64,000 nt of DNA from an uncultured Methylophilaceae bacterium (GCA_905182075.1 CAJIZS010000001.1:620001-684000); one strand, 5' to 3'; counted from the stretch's first letter, positions 42,637-55,340 are shown. Notes: generated by a model from the sequence alone, not told the origin. Made by a program: numbers and translations.

Positions 42637-43607
42637 TTATGCATACCTATCTTTTTGTAGAAGATAATTTTGGACATAGTCTGTGACCCCTTCTTTCAAA
42701 GTGTTTAATTTTAAATCAAAACCCAACGATTCTATTTTATCAAGGTTAGCTTGAGTATAGTACTGATATTTGTTTCTTAAATCATTTGGCATGTCAATAT
42801 ACTTAATGTCTGAATTTTCTCCTTTAACATTATGGATGACTGATTCAGCAAGTTCTTTAAATGAACCAGTCTGGCCTGTCCCAACGTTATATAGCCCTGA
42901 AATATTATTATTTTTTACTACAGACTCTAGCAAAATTAACTGCATCTTTTACATAAATAAAATCTCTAAGTTGCTCTCCGTCTTTGTAGTCTTTATAGTT
43001 TAATCTGACCATCTTGCTTAAATTGTTCAAAAGCATGCAAAACCACACTTGCCATTCTATTTTTATGGTATTCATTTGGGCCGTAAACATTAAAAAATTT
43101 AAGCCCACACCATTGAGGCGGAATTAATTTTTTAGTTTTAATCTCATTTTGAATCCATCTATCAAAAAAATGCTTTGAGTATCCATAAGGATTGAGTGGA
43201 GAAAGTTGGCTTAATGTTGATTCATTATCTACGTAACCACTTTCACCATCGCCATAAGTTGCAGCTGAGCTCGCGTAAATAAAGGGTACATTTTTATTGG
43301 CACAAAAATTCCAAAGCATCTGGCTGAACCTAATATTATAATGAAGTAGTCGATTAAAGTTAGATTCGGTGGTAGCACTTATAGCTCCCATATGAATTAC
43401 TGCGGAAATATTTTTTTTATCACTTAGATATTTTTCTAAATCATCTTTTGCAATATATTCAATGAACTTACGCTTATTAAAATTATTTTCTTGTTGCTCA
43501 TTTATTAAATCATCAACAATCACAAAGTCATCAAAATTCATTTGTGTATTTAAATGCCAAGCAATCATACTTCCAATCATCCCACCTCCACCTGTGAGAA
43601 TTATCAT
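42637..43607 (-). CDS. hldD: ADP-L-glycero-D-manno-heptose 6-epimerase
   Basis: SDR epimerase finishing ADP-heptose. TGGGGMIGS (NAD loop), IHMGAISATTE, YASSAATYGDGE, PLNPYGYSKHFFDRW (Tyr-x3-Lys), KFFNVYGPNEYHK, GEQLRDFIYVKDAV, GLYNVGTGQTGSF. Frame changes near 43010 and 42930. About 323 residues. Its ATG overlaps the hemH TGA. Confidence 0.94.
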
Positions 43608-44716
43608 TTTGAAATAGCCTTCACTTTGTTATACATTTTCTTTGTTAAGTTCGAAGCACTATTCTCTTTTTTCTGAGTCCACTTGTGATCTATCCATCCT
43701 TGTATATTTGTATCAATTATTTCTGACATTGCATTAATCCATTCTTCATTAGCATTTAATGCAGGAATATAATCATATTCTTGTCCACCATGTTCCATGA
43801 ATATATTTTTACCTTCAATATTTATCTCCTCTAATGTTTCAAGACAGTCACTCATAATTTCGTTAACGACTTCATGAATTTTTTTATTTTTTTGGTCTTG
43901 ACCAAGTGCGCTAATAATATCTGTAAAATATGGCTTTAACCATTCAGCTTTTCCAAAGCGCGATTGAAAGCAAATTTGATATTCATCCTCTTTTAATTTT
44001 AACGATTCAGCCAAAAGCCGACCTGTTTTAAGGCATTCACAATGATAAGGGTCTCCTTGCATTAGGGATTTTTTTGGTACCCCATGAAAACTTATGACAA
44101 GTTTGTTTGGCTTGCCATTCTTTGCCCAGAAATCCTGCACAGATTTTTTTAAAGCTGTTATATAAGGAAGTTGATCGTGATAGTTTCTAATTGTTCTAAT
44201 TTCAGGAACATTCCTTGATTTTAATAAAATACGCCAAAGACTATCCATCGAAGAAGCAGTTGAGGATGCTGCATATTGAGGGTAAAGAGGAAATAGTAAA
44301 ATCTTTGTACAATTTTTTGATCTTAATTTGTCGTAAGCTTTATCAAATGATGGTTGTCCGTAGCTCATTGCTAACTCAACCTCTATTGGCTCTAAATATT
44401 TTTTTTGTATTAAGATTCGTAATAACCTAGTTTGTTCTTTTGCATTAACCATTAATGGAGAACCTTTATTGGTCCATATTTGCTTATATTTTTTAGCTGA
44501 AGCTGAAGGCCTGAATACTAAAATAATAAAATGAAGAATTAACCACCAAATAAATCTTGGTATTTCTACAACCCTTCGGTCCATAAGAAATTGACCCAAG
44601 TACCTCCTTAAAGCCTTAGGGGTAGGAGATTCTGGAGTTCCAAGATTGGAAATAATGATTCCAATTTTTGGAGTGTCACCATGTGTATAGGAAGGCTCGG
44701 GTCGAAAGTAGCTCAT
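43604..44716 (-). CDS. hemH: Ferrochelatase
   Basis: Inserts Fe2+ into protoporphyrin IX. IISNLGTPESPTPKALRRYL, PLYPQYAASSTAS, LVISFHGVPKKS (catalytic His), CFQSRFGKAEWLKPY, SDCLETLEEI. 370 residues, open throughout. The expected VICPGF before SDCLETLEEI reads HEVVNEIM, a probable short frame excursion near 43855. It lies between hldD and hrcA. Confidence 0.95.
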   Translation of the reverse strand: MSYFRPEPSYTHGDTPKIGIIISNLGTPESPTPKALRRYLGQFLMDRRVVEIPRFIWWLILHFIILVFRPSASAKKYKQIWTNKGSPLMVNAKEQTRLLRILIQKKYLEPIEVELAMSYGQPSFDKAYDKLRSKNCTKILLFPLYPQYAASSTASSMDSLWRILLKSRNVPEIRTIRNYHDQLPYITALKKSVQDFWAKNGKPNKLVISFHGVPKKSLMQGDPYHCECLKTGRLLAESLKLKEDEYQICFQSRFGKAEWLKPYFTDIISALGQDQKNKKIHEVVNEIMSDCLETLEEINIEGKNIFMEHGGQEYDYIPALNANEEWINAMSEIIDTNIQGWIDHKWTQKKENSASNLTKKMYNKVKAISK

Positions 44717-44729
44717 ATTTTAATCTATA

Positions 44730-45740
44730 TTATTTAATTGATTTGCCTAACAGTTTAGCAGTGATATCAACAATTGGAATGACTCTTTCGTAAGCCATTC
44801 TTGTTGGACCTATGACTCCCAAGGTCCCAAGAATCTCTCCATCGGACTTATAAGGAGCCGTAATAATGCTGCATTCGTCTAAAGCTTGGTAGCCTGATTC
44901 TTCTCCAATAAAAATTTGAATCCCATCAGCTTGATGGCTTTTTTCAAGTAATTGTAACAAGTTTGATTTTTGTTCGAAGATTTCAATAATTTTTCTGATA
45001 CTTGAAACATTTTGAGACAGTTCTTCATTATTAAGAAGATTTCGTTGCCCAGCCATTATCAAATTATTATTTTGGTTGCAGTCCTCTGTTGTTTTAATTG
45101 CTGCACTCATGAGTGCAGTCATTTTATTTTTCATTGATTTTAGTTCGACTAATAACTTGCTCTTAACATCCTCAACATCACAACCCATATAATTCTCATT
45201 AAAGTAGTTTGTAGCTTCTATTAGTGCAACTTGATCATAATCTTTTTCAGTATCAAGAACTCGATTTTGAACAGCACCATTATTTGTCACAATAATAACG
45301 AGAATTTTATTTTTTGAAAGGTTTAGAAATTCAATATGCTTGAATGTTAATTTTTTTAAACGGGGAATCATCACTACACCAGCAAATTTGGTTAGATAGG
45401 AGAGTGTATCGGCAGCTGTGTTTATTAAGTCCTTGTTGTCTGACGGAGCTAAATTACTTTTAAGAGAAAGTATTTCAGAGTCATTTAATGTTTTTTTTGA
45501 AACCAAGCTGTCAACAAAAAATCTGTAGCCCTTTTGTGTTGGAACTCTTCCGGAAGAAGTATGCGGACTTGCTATGAAGCCTGCTCCCTCTAAGTCCTTC
45601 ATAATTGTTCTTATTGACGCAGAACTTAGGTCTAATCCAGTTGTTGTACATAATGTTTTTGAAGCCACTGGGTTGCCATCATTAATATGATGGGTTATTA
45701 ATGCTTTTAAAAGAATTTGTGCTCTTTTATCAAGTTCCAT
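44730..45740 (-). CDS. hrcA: Heat-inducible repressor HrcA
   Basis: CIRCE-binding repressor, 336 residues, no breaks. LDKRAQILLKALITHHINDG and PVASKTL form the winged helix, ASIRTIMKDLEGAGFIASPH and TSSGRVPTQKGYRFFVD are the signature, and GTLGVIGPTRMAYERVIPIV ends the GAF-like domain. Together with rpoH this gives both heat-shock systems in one window, as in betaproteobacteria. Divergent from nadK. Confidence 0.96.
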   Translation of the reverse strand: MELDKRAQILLKALITHHINDGNPVASKTLCTTTGLDLSSASIRTIMKDLEGAGFIASPHTSSGRVPTQKGYRFFVDSLVSKKTLNDSEILSLKSNLAPSDNKDLINTAADTLSYLTKFAGVVMIPRLKKLTFKHIEFLNLSKNKILVIIVTNNGAVQNRVLDTEKDYDQVALIEATNYFNENYMGCDVEDVKSKLLVELKSMKNKMTALMSAAIKTTEDCNQNNNLIMAGQRNLLNNEELSQNVSSIRKIIEIFEQKSNLLQLLEKSHQADGIQIFIGEESGYQALDECSIITAPYKSDGEILGTLGVIGPTRMAYERVIPIVDITAKLLGKSIK

Positions 45741-45848
45741 GTAAATAAGTAATTAATTAGTTAATTGAATTGTTATTGCTTTAAAATACCTAGTATAAGT
45801 TTTATTTTACTGATTCAAACGAAAGATAGCTAGCTTTTATAGATAGAT

Positions 45849-46712
45849 ATGAAATTACAAAAAATTGCAATTATTGGTAAATATCCGTCAACCATTGAGT
45901 CGAAGGATATTCATTCACAAATCATTGAGCTTATTACCCATCTTAGTAGTAGGGGATTCGACTTGTTTATCGAAAAAAAAACACAACAACAGATTAAGTT
46001 AAGTAAATACATAACTATTGATTTAAAAGATGTTGGCTCTAAAGTGGATGTTGCAATTATTGTTGGCGGCGATGGGACCATGCTAGGGGTAGCAAGGTCT
46101 TTGGTTGACTTCAATATTCCATTAATTGGGATTAATCAGGGCCGCTTTGGATTCTTGGCAGATATAAGTGCTTCTAATATGCGACAAGCTATCGATAGTA
46201 TTTTGGACGGAGAATTTATACAAGATAACCGTATGTTGCTTGATACAAAAATTATACGAAACAATAAAACTATCTATGAGTCATTTTCACTAAATGATGT
46301 TGTGGTAAAGAGCGGACTTAGATTAATTGAGCTAGAAGTTAAAATTGATAATAAGTTTGTTCATACCCAGAGGTCAGATGGGATAATTGTAAGCACACCT
46401 ACGGGAACTACAGCATACGCACTCTCTGCTGGAGGGCCTATTTTACATCCAAACCTTGATGCGATTTCGATTGTACCGATTAATCCTCATACCTTGAGTA
46501 ATAGACCAATCGCTATTGATGCAACAAGTGAAATAGATATAAAGATTGTCCAAATGGAGGAAGCTTCATTGAGTATCGATGGCCAAATTAAATTTCCTCT
46601 TGATATGAGAGATAAGATTCAAGTCACCAAAGCTAAAAGAACCATTTCAATATTGCATCCAAAGAATTATTGCTATTTTGATATGCTAAGAAAAAAACTA
46701 AACTGGGGCTAG
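45849..46712 (+). CDS. nadK: NAD kinase
   Basis: 287 residues, intact. AIIVGGDGTMLGVAR (GGDG), INQGRFGFLADI, FSLNDVVV, SDGIIVSTPTGTTAYALSAG, GPILHP and LSIDGQ match the family exactly. Makes NADP. Followed after 6 bp by recN, the usual hrcA/nadK-recN arrangement. Confidence 0.96.
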   Translation: MKLQKIAIIGKYPSTIESKDIHSQIIELITHLSSRGFDLFIEKKTQQQIKLSKYITIDLKDVGSKVDVAIIVGGDGTMLGVARSLVDFNIPLIGINQGRFGFLADISASNMRQAIDSILDGEFIQDNRMLLDTKIIRNNKTIYESFSLNDVVVKSGLRLIELEVKIDNKFVHTQRSDGIIVSTPTGTTAYALSAGGPILHPNLDAISIVPINPHTLSNRPIAIDATSEIDIKIVQMEEASLSIDGQIKFPLDMRDKIQVTKAKRTISILHPKNYCYFDMLRKKLNWG

Positions 46713-46718
46713 GCTTTT

Positions 46719-48348
46719 ATGCTCGAAAATTTAACAATTAAAAACTACGTAATTGTAGGTGAACTTAATCTAAATTTTTCTGAGGGTTTCTCCGTTTTAA
46801 CAGGAGAAACTGGAGCAGGAAAGTCTATTTTAATAGATGCTCTTTCTTTGGCATTAGGGCAAAGAAGTGAGAGTGGAGTGGTAAGAAAGAATTCAGATAA
46901 AGCAGATATATCGGCATCATTTGACATTAAAAATAATAAGTTTGCTCAGGAGTGGCTCTCTGAAAATGAATTCGATTCCGAGGAAAATGAACTTATTTTA
47001 AGGAGAGTCATTTATGTCGATGGAAAATCAAAAGCCTTCATAAACGGCATACCAGCAAATATTTCACAGGTTAAGGCCTTAGGAGAGTACTTGGTCGATA
47101 TTTATAGTCAGAACTCTCACCACTCACTTTTAAAGATTTCAACACAGAGAGAGATACTGGATAGTTTTTCTGGGCATAATAAAGAAGTAGCTGAAACAAA
47201 GTTATCGTTTAAAGTTTGGCAGGAACTCTATTCTGAGAATCAGGAGTTTGAGAAAAATAAAGAAAACTATGTTGAAGAATTGAGAGAGCTTCAAGACAAA
47301 AATTCAGAGTTTTTAAAGTTAGATTTTAGTTCTTCGGGCTGGGAAAAATTACAAAAAGACCACAAGATTCTTGCTAGCGGGAATGAGCTTATAGAAGGCG
47401 TTAAGATATGTCTCTCTAACCTGGAGTTAGATGATAATTCATTAAATAAAACTATGAGTAAATTATTAGCTAAGTTATGGTTGCCATAGATAGTAGACTT
47501 GAAACTCAAAAAAAAATAATTGATTCATTAGAAATAGACTTATCTGCTGATGCAGGGAGCTCAATAATTATTTGCATTCCCTTGAGACTAATGAGGGGCT
47601 GCAGGATGAGATTGAAACCAAAATACAATCTGTATTTGATTTTTGTAGAAAATACCGTATTAAGCCTATTGAATTAGAAGCTCAAAGCCGAGAATGGCAT
47701 CATAGATTGGAAAAATTAAATATTTTACTAGGTGAAGAAGGGGCATCTCTTGCAGTTAAGGATGCAAAAGTTAAGTATGATCGATGCGCAAATAAATTAA
47801 CAATAAATAGAGAAAATACGGCAACTTCTTTAAGTAAAATTATTACAGAAAAGCTTAATCAATTATCTTTTAAAGATGCAGATTTTTTAGTAAGTCTAAA
47901 ACCAATTCAACCAAGCCTTAACGGAAATGAACAAGTTGAATTTTTAATTTCTACACATATGAATGCTGATTCTAAGCCAATTCAGAAGGTTGCCTCTGGC
48001 GGAGAGTTATCAAGAATTAGCTTAGCGATAAGGGTTGCATCTATATCTGAAGCAGATGTCCCCTCTATGATTTTTGATGAGGTGGATGTTGGTATTGGAG
48101 GAGGTGTTGCGGAAGTTGTTGGAAAATTGTTACAAAATCTTGGTAACGGCAATCCTGCAACTCAGGCAAGAGATTTAAGCCTGATGAATGAGCACTATAA
48201 AGTAACAAAAGAAATTATAAATAATGAGACAGTAAGCGCCATTAAATTACTTGACGAGAATCAACGTATAGAAGAAATTGCTAGAATGTTAGGCGGGTTA
48301 AAAATAACTGAAGCTACAATTGATCACGCTAAAGAAATTTTAAGTTAA
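46719..48348 (+). CDS. recN: DNA repair ATPase RecN
   Basis: SMC-like double-strand break repair protein, about 543 residues. Amino head: FSVLTGETGAGKSILIDALS (Walker A), LGQRSESGVVR, AFINGIPA, LVDIYSQNSHHSLL; coiled coil; C-terminal head KVASGGELSRISLAIRV (signature) and SMIFDEVDVGIGGGVAEVVG (Walker B). The D-loop/H-loop region that should contain THLPQVA is unreadable at 48150-48190. Frame changes near 47485 and 47565. The stop shares TTAA with the convergent fur stop. Confidence 0.92.
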
Positions 48349-48810
48349 TTTTCTTTGTGGCACTTATCAATATTTTCTTTTCCACCCAAGCGGCAGCTGC
48401 AAGGTTTTTTCATGCAGTCAGCAGTAATATATAATGAATGATCAATTATTTTAAAGCCTAATTCTTCGGCAACTTGTTCTTGAATTCTCTCAATATCATT
48501 CATTAACAAACTCTGTGACATGTCCACATTGGAGGCAGACAATATGATCATGATGGCTCTTTTCATTGAGCTCAAAAACAGCCTTGCCACTTTCAAAGTG
48601 ATGTCGGATTAATAAACCTGCTTGCTCAAATTGGGTTAACACTCGATAAATCGTTGCAAGCCCAACTTCTTCACCACCACCTATCATTTCTTTGTATATG
48701 TCTTCAGCTGTCAGATGCTTTTCTTTGCTTCGTTCAAATATATCCAAAACTTTTATTCTTGGGAGAGTTGCTTTTAATCCTGATTCTTTAAGGTTCATAT
48801 GATCTGCCAT
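48345..48810 (-). CDS. fur: Ferric uptake regulator Fur
   Basis: Iron-responsive repressor. [47 protein letters not shown] (recognition helix), [24 protein letters not shown] (zinc and CxxC), and a second Cys pair CMKKPC. One frameshift near 48500. About 155 residues. Divergent from bamE with an 80-bp gap. Confidence 0.95.
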
Positions 48811-48890
48811 GTTTTATATCTCCAAATATATTCAATAACCATCCAATTCAAATGTTATATTATCAATGTTTACAAATAAAGTCCCAATCT

Positions 48891-49604
48891 ATGCGATTAA
48901 TTTTAATTTTTTTATTACTTAACCTAACAGCTTGCTCCTTAATTGGGACCAATACTAATTCTGAGGAAGATACAAGTGAGGTCGAAACTGACACTAGTAT
49001 CTCTTTAGTACCGTTTATAAATTTGGCTATTAAAATGTTACCTGAAACTTATAGGCTTGAAGTTCAACAAGGAAATGAAATTAATGCAGACATGCTAATG
49101 AAGCTTAAACCAGATATGACAACATCTCAGGTGAAGTTTATTTTAGGTACGCCGCTTATCCAAGATAGCTTTCATAAGGATAGATGGGACTATGTGTATG
49201 TGATGAGAAAAGAGGGTAAGGTAATAGAATCGAGGCACGTTGTTTTACTTTTCAAAAATGAATTACTAAGCGAAATCAAGGGAGATGTAATTGAATCAAA
49301 CAATAAGGTGGGTCTTGAGGATGATGAAGCAACTGTAAGGTTTGACTCAGAAGCACTTCCAAGAGAAGATACTGTTAATAATGACACAGTGAAAGAGAAG
49401 GTTACTTTTGGAGAGTCTGCAACTGGCTCTACAAAGATAGTGCAAGAAAATAAAGAGTTAATGATTAAGAATAAAGAACTAAATCCGGTGATTAGTTCAT
49501 CTGACTCAGCAGGTAACGTCGTAAGAGACGATATAGCTGACTCTTTGCCAGATGAAGATCAACCTGGATACTTCGAATTATTAATTGAAAGTATAGGATT
49601 TTAA
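48891..49604 (+). CDS. bamE: Outer-membrane assembly lipoprotein BamE
   Basis: Lipoprotein of the BAM complex. I start at the ATG 48891 (RLILIFLLLNLTAC gives lipobox LTAC); an upstream start only adds unmatched residues. YRLEVQQGNEI, MLMKLKPDMTTSQVKFILGT and DRWDYVYVM are the BamE/SmpA core. 238 residues, over twice the E. coli length: the last 110 residues are an acidic, Ser/Glu-rich extension of unknown role. Intact frame. Confidence 0.92.
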   Translation: MRLILIFLLLNLTACSLIGTNTNSEEDTSEVETDTSISLVPFINLAIKMLPETYRLEVQQGNEINADMLMKLKPDMTTSQVKFILGTPLIQDSFHKDRWDYVYVMRKEGKVIESRHVVLLFKNELLSEIKGDVIESNNKVGLEDDEATVRFDSEALPREDTVNNDTVKEKVTFGESATGSTKIVQENKELMIKNKELNPVISSSDSAGNVVRDDIADSLPDEDQPGYFELLIESIGF

Positions 49605-49606
49605 TT

Positions 49607-50405
<799 letters not shown>

Positions 50406-50519
50406 AATTTGATGAAGTTTAAATTGAAGAAAATTCTTTAATGCTTTATTTAATCTTGTCTGGCCTATAAACCACCCGTTTGCTTCATCTAGAGACACCA
50501 TAACTTCGAGGATTTTTTT

Positions 50520-51654
50520 TTGCATAAATTGCCGGCCATCTTAGTGCTTGCAGACGGAACAAAGTTTCGAGGCTTCTCAATTGGTTCCACCGGTTCATCA
50601 ACTGGTGAAGTTTGTTTTAATACATCAATGACTGGTTACCAAGAAATTTTTACAGACCCATCTTATTTTGGACAAATAATATCTTTTACTTATCCTCATA
50701 TTGGTAATACTGGAATAAATTTGGAGGACAATGAGTCTGATCAGGTTCATGCCAAAGGTATTATTATTCGAGATTTATCTCTAATTCATTCAAATTTTAG
50801 ATCAAATCTTTCCCTTTCTGATTTTTTGAAACAAAAAAATATAATTGGAATAGCAGGGATTGATACAAGAAGCCTAACAAAACATTTGAGAGAGTTTGGC
50901 AGTCAATCTGGATGTATTATTGCGGGGGATATAAATGAAGAAAAAGCTTACCAAGATGCTAAAAATTATGGAGGTTTGGTTGGTTTAGATTTGGCTCAAG
51001 TTGTTACCACAAAAAGTCCTTATGTTTTTCAAGAGGGAGAGTGGTCGTTAGGAAAAGGCTTTCAAAAAAATCTTAAAGAAAAATATCATGTGGTTGCTTA
51101 TGACTTTGGGATTAAAAGAAATATTTTAAGAATGCTAGTTTCTAGAGGCTGCAAGGTGACTGTAATGCCGGCTAAAACTTCTGCTGATGAATTACTCGCT
51201 ATGAAACCGGATGGTGTGTTCTTATCAAATGGCCCGGGTGACCCAGAGCCATGTAAGTACGCTATTGATAATATTAAAGTTTAATTAAAAAAAATTTGCC
51301 TATATTTGGGATTTGTTTGGGTCATCAAATTATTGCTCTTAGCATTTGGTTCCAATACTTATAAAATGAAATTTGGTCATCATGGTGCAAATCATCCTGT
51401 TCAAGAATTAAGATCCCGAAAGGTTTTAATCACAAGTCAGAATCATGGTTTTGCTGTGGATTCTAGCTCTCTTTCAAAAAATTTAAAGATTACTCATTTA
51501 TCTAATTTTGATAAAACTCTACAAGGTATTGAAAGAATAGATGTTCCTGCGTTTGGTTTTCAAGGCCACCCTGAAGCGAGTCCCGGCCCCATCTGACGTA
51601 GGTTATCTTTTTGATAAATTTATAAAAATGATTGATTTAAGGAAGGTGAATTGA
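50520..51654 (+). CDS. carA: Carbamoyl-phosphate synthase small subunit
   Basis: Glutaminase subunit supplying ammonia to Car[57 protein letters not shown] (nucleophile Cys), [38 protein letters not shown] start at 50520, with GAGG 8 nt before it and a run of nine T between the two. Frame changes near 51285, 51325 and 51590. The TGA overlaps the carB TTG. Confidence 0.94.
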
Positions 51655-54600
51655 GTAAAAGACAAGACATAAAAAGTATTTTAATTATAGGTGCTGGACC
51701 AATCGTCATTGGACAGGCTTGTGAATTTGATTATTCTGGCGCTCAAGCATGTAAGGCCTTAATGGAAGAGGGCTATCGAATTATTTTAGTAAATTCAAAC
51801 CCTGCAACCATTATGACTGATCCTAATATGGCTGATGCGACCTATATCGAACCAATTCAATGGCAAGTAGTTAGTAAAATAATTGAAAAAGAAAAGCCTG
51901 ACGCACTCTTGCCAACAATGGGGGGACAAACTGCATTAAGGCCACTAGATTTAGATAAGAATGGTATTTTAAGTAAATTTAATGTCGAGATGATAGGAGC
52001 TAGTAAAGAAGCTATTGATAAAGCGAAGACAGACAAAAATTTGCAGATATGTATAAAATTGGTTTAGCTTCTGCTAAGTCATTTATAGCTCACAGTCTCG
52101 AAGAAGCATTTCAAGTTCAAGCAAATATTGGATACCCAGCAATAATTAGACCATCATTTACTATGGGTGGAAGTGGAGGAGGCATTGCTTATAATCGAGA
52201 GGAATTCATTTTAATTTGTGAAAGAGGGCTTGATGCTTCACCAACAAAAGAGCTGTTGATTGAAGAGTCATTGTTGGGGTGGAAGGAGTATGAATTGGAA
52301 GTACTTAGAGATTCAAATGATAATGTGCATTATCATTTGTTCCATTGAAAATTTAGACCCGATGGGTGTTCATACTGGAGATTCTATAACAGTTGCTCCT
52401 GCCCTTACCTTAACAGATAAAGAATACCAAATAATGCGTAAGCCTCGATTGATGTTTTAAGGGAAATAGGTGTGGATACAGGTGGTTCAAACGTCCAGTT
52501 TGCAGTTAATCCAGATGATGGGAGAATCGTTGTTATTGAGATGAACCCAAGAGTTTCAAGATCCTCAGTTGCATCAAGGCAACTGGCTTTCCAATTGCAA
52601 AGATAGCAGCAAAATTAGCAGTAGGTTACACTTTGGATGAACTAAGATAATGATATTACAGGCGGTAAAACACCTGCATCATTTGAGCCAACTATTGATT
52701 ATGTGGTTACAAAAATACCTCGCTTTGCTTTTGAGAAATTCCCAGGTTCTAAACTTAACTACTGCAATGAAGTCTGTTGGCGAAGTTATGGCAATTGGCA
52801 GAACTTTTCAAGAATCATTTCAAAAAGCACTTACGGGTCTTGAGGTGGCTCTGATGGGCTTAATGAAATGTCCTGTTACATGATGGCGATATTTATCAAG
52901 AATTAAGCGAACCAGGCCCTGAACGAATTTGGTTCTGGCGATGCATTTAGAGCAAGGATTATCAATTGATGAAGTTTTTGAGCATTCAAAGATAGATCCA
53001 TGGTTTTTGACTCAAATAAAAGATTTATTGATTTGAGAAGCCCTATTAAGGGAAAGACTTGCTTAATACCTAATAGATGAAATTTTTAGCTTAAGTCTAA
53101 AGGGTTTTCTGATAGTCGTATTGCAGATATTTTGGGAATATGAAAACTTAATTAGGGAGCTATAGAGATATAGCTATAATATACACCCTAGTTTTCAAAA
53201 GAGTTGATACCTGTGCAGCAGAATTTTCGACTGAAACGGCCTACATGTATTCTACTTATGAAGGAAATATGTGAGTCACTGCCTACAGATAATAAAGAAA
53301 ATAATTTTATTGGGGCGGTCCGAATAGAATTGGGCAAGGGGATTGAGTTTGATTACTGTTGTGTTCACGCAGCTTTGCCATGCGAATGTGGTTATGAAAC
53401 AATAATGATAAATTGTAATCCAGAAACTGTTTCAACAGATTACGATATATCAGATCGTCTTTATTTTGATCCAGTTACATTAGAAGATGTTCTTGAGATA
53501 GTATAAGGAAAATCCTTTTGGTGTAATTGTTCAGTATGGAGGGCAAACTCCTTTAAAGATTTCTAAGGCTCTTGAGGAGAATGGAGTCCCTATTATCGGA
53601 ACCTTACCAGACGATATTGACGCAGCTGAAGACCGCGAGAGATTTCAAAAAATACTAGTTGATTTAAAGTTAAAGCAACCTCCAAATAGGATTGCAAAAA
53701 CTATAGACGAAGCTGAAAAGTTAGCAGAAGAAATTGGTTTTCCTTTATCCGTTTCGTACATAAGTTTTAGGTGGTAGAGCTATGGAAATAGTTCATGAGA
53801 AAAAAGATTTAAATAGATATATGAGGGAAGCTGTAAATAGTCTATAATTGAGGAACCCATTTAATTGGATAAATTTTTGAATAATGCTGTTGAAGTTGAT
53901 GTAGATGCTATTTCTGATGGGGAAGATGTGGTGGTCGGAGGCATAATGGAACATATTGAGCAAGCAGGCGTTCACTCTGGAGATTCGGCTTGTTCGCTTC
54001 CTCCTTACAGCGTCTCTCTTGAGTAATTACAGAAATTGAAACCCAATCTATAAGGATTGCAAAGGAATTAAATGTTGTGGGTTTAATGAATATTCAATTT
54101 GCAATAAAGAATGATGTTTTTATTATTGAAGCAAACCCAAGAGCATCAAGAACTGTACCATTTATTGCAAAAGCCTACGATGAGCCATATAGGGGCTAAA
54201 TGTATGGCAGGTGAAACATTGAAATCACAGCACATAACTAAAGAAATAACTCCAAGAGTTTTTCTCAGTAAAAGAAGCTGTTTTTCCTTTTAATAAATTT
54301 CCTAACGTTGATCCTATTTTAGGTCCTGAAATGAAATCTACTGGGGAAGTTATGGGAACAGGTGGTTCGTTTGCCGAGGCCTTCATTAAGTCGCAACTTG
54401 GCGCGTCCATGGTTTTACCAAAATCAGGTAAAGCATTCATTAGCGTTAAGAAAGAAGATCACTTGAATGTTGTTGATATTGCTGAGTCACTTAGCAAGCT
54501 TGGATTTTCATTAGTCGCAACAAAGGGAACAGCTCAGGTTCTCTCTGAGAGCGGATTAAAAGTTCATGCTGTAAATAAAGTTGCTGAAGGTAGGCCCCAC

Positions 54601-54822
54601 ATAGTTGATATGATTAAAAATGATGAAATTGACTTTATAGTTAATATAACCGAAGATAAACGAGCAATTGAAGATTCTTATGAGATAAGAAGAAATGCCC
54701 TTCAGAATAAAATAACTTATTACACTACTCTTGCCGGTGCAAAAGCTGCATGTATTGGTATGAACTATGTTGACGAACTGCATGTGAACTCTCTGCAAGA
54801 CTTGCATAATATAAAGTCTTAA
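51651..54822 (+). CDS. carB: Carbamoyl-phosphate synthase large subunit, heavily frameshifted
   Basis: Synthesises carbamoyl phosphate for Arg and pyrimidines. Span equals about 1057 codons (E. coli 1073), so both halves are there: [20 protein letters not shown] (first ATP-grasp), [17 protein letters not shown], then [14 protein letters not shown] and [20 protein letters not shown] (second half), ending with the allosteric domain ([33 protein letters not shown]). From about 52040 to 54300 the frame changes at least a dozen times, about every 200 bp, while the allosteric end is open. Start TTG 51651 behind AAGGAAGG. Confidence 0.93.
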
Positions 54823-54882
54823 AATAAACTCAATTTGATTACATTATATTAAAATCAAATATTTATTTAGTTAGGAATTATA

Positions 54883-55337
54883 ATGTTACAATTCTGAGTT
54901 GCTCATGACAATTAAAGCAAAGAGTGTTAAGAATCTTGAAACTATTGAAAGACCTAAGATTTCACAACAAATTGGTGAGGCAAGGGATAAAGGTGATTTA
55001 TCTGAAAATGCTGAGTATCACGCTGCTAAAGAAGAACAAGGCTTCATTGAAGGAAGAATTCAAGATATTGGATCTAAGTTATCTCGATTACAAGTCATTG
55101 ATGTTAGGCGGCCGATGTGTATTTGGAACGACTGTTGTTATTCAGGATCTTGATTCTGAGGATGAGGTTGAATACCAAATTGTTGGAGATGATGAGGCAG
55201 ATGTTAAAAGTAAAAAAATTTCAATTAACTCACCATTAGCTAAATCATTAATCGGAAAGCAAGAAGAGGATGATGTTGAATTCGAAACCCCTGGTGGTCG
55301 AAAGAATTTTGAAATATTAAGTGTTAAATATATATAA
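54883..55337 (+). CDS. greA: Transcript cleavage factor GreA
   Basis: Rescues backtracked RNA polymerase. [20 protein letters not shown] (coiled-coil tip acidic residues), [55 protein letters not shown]. Frame changes near 55110 and in the first 25 codons, where the amino end is garbled; ATG 54883 is the likely start. About 151 residues (158 usual). Confidence 0.93.
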
Positions 55338-55340
55338 AGT

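Noticed and set aside
40499-43607. HAD protein plus heptose genes as a novel glycan island
   Set aside because: hldC, hldA and hldD are standard LPS inner-core genes; composition matches the surroundings and there are no glycosyltransferases.
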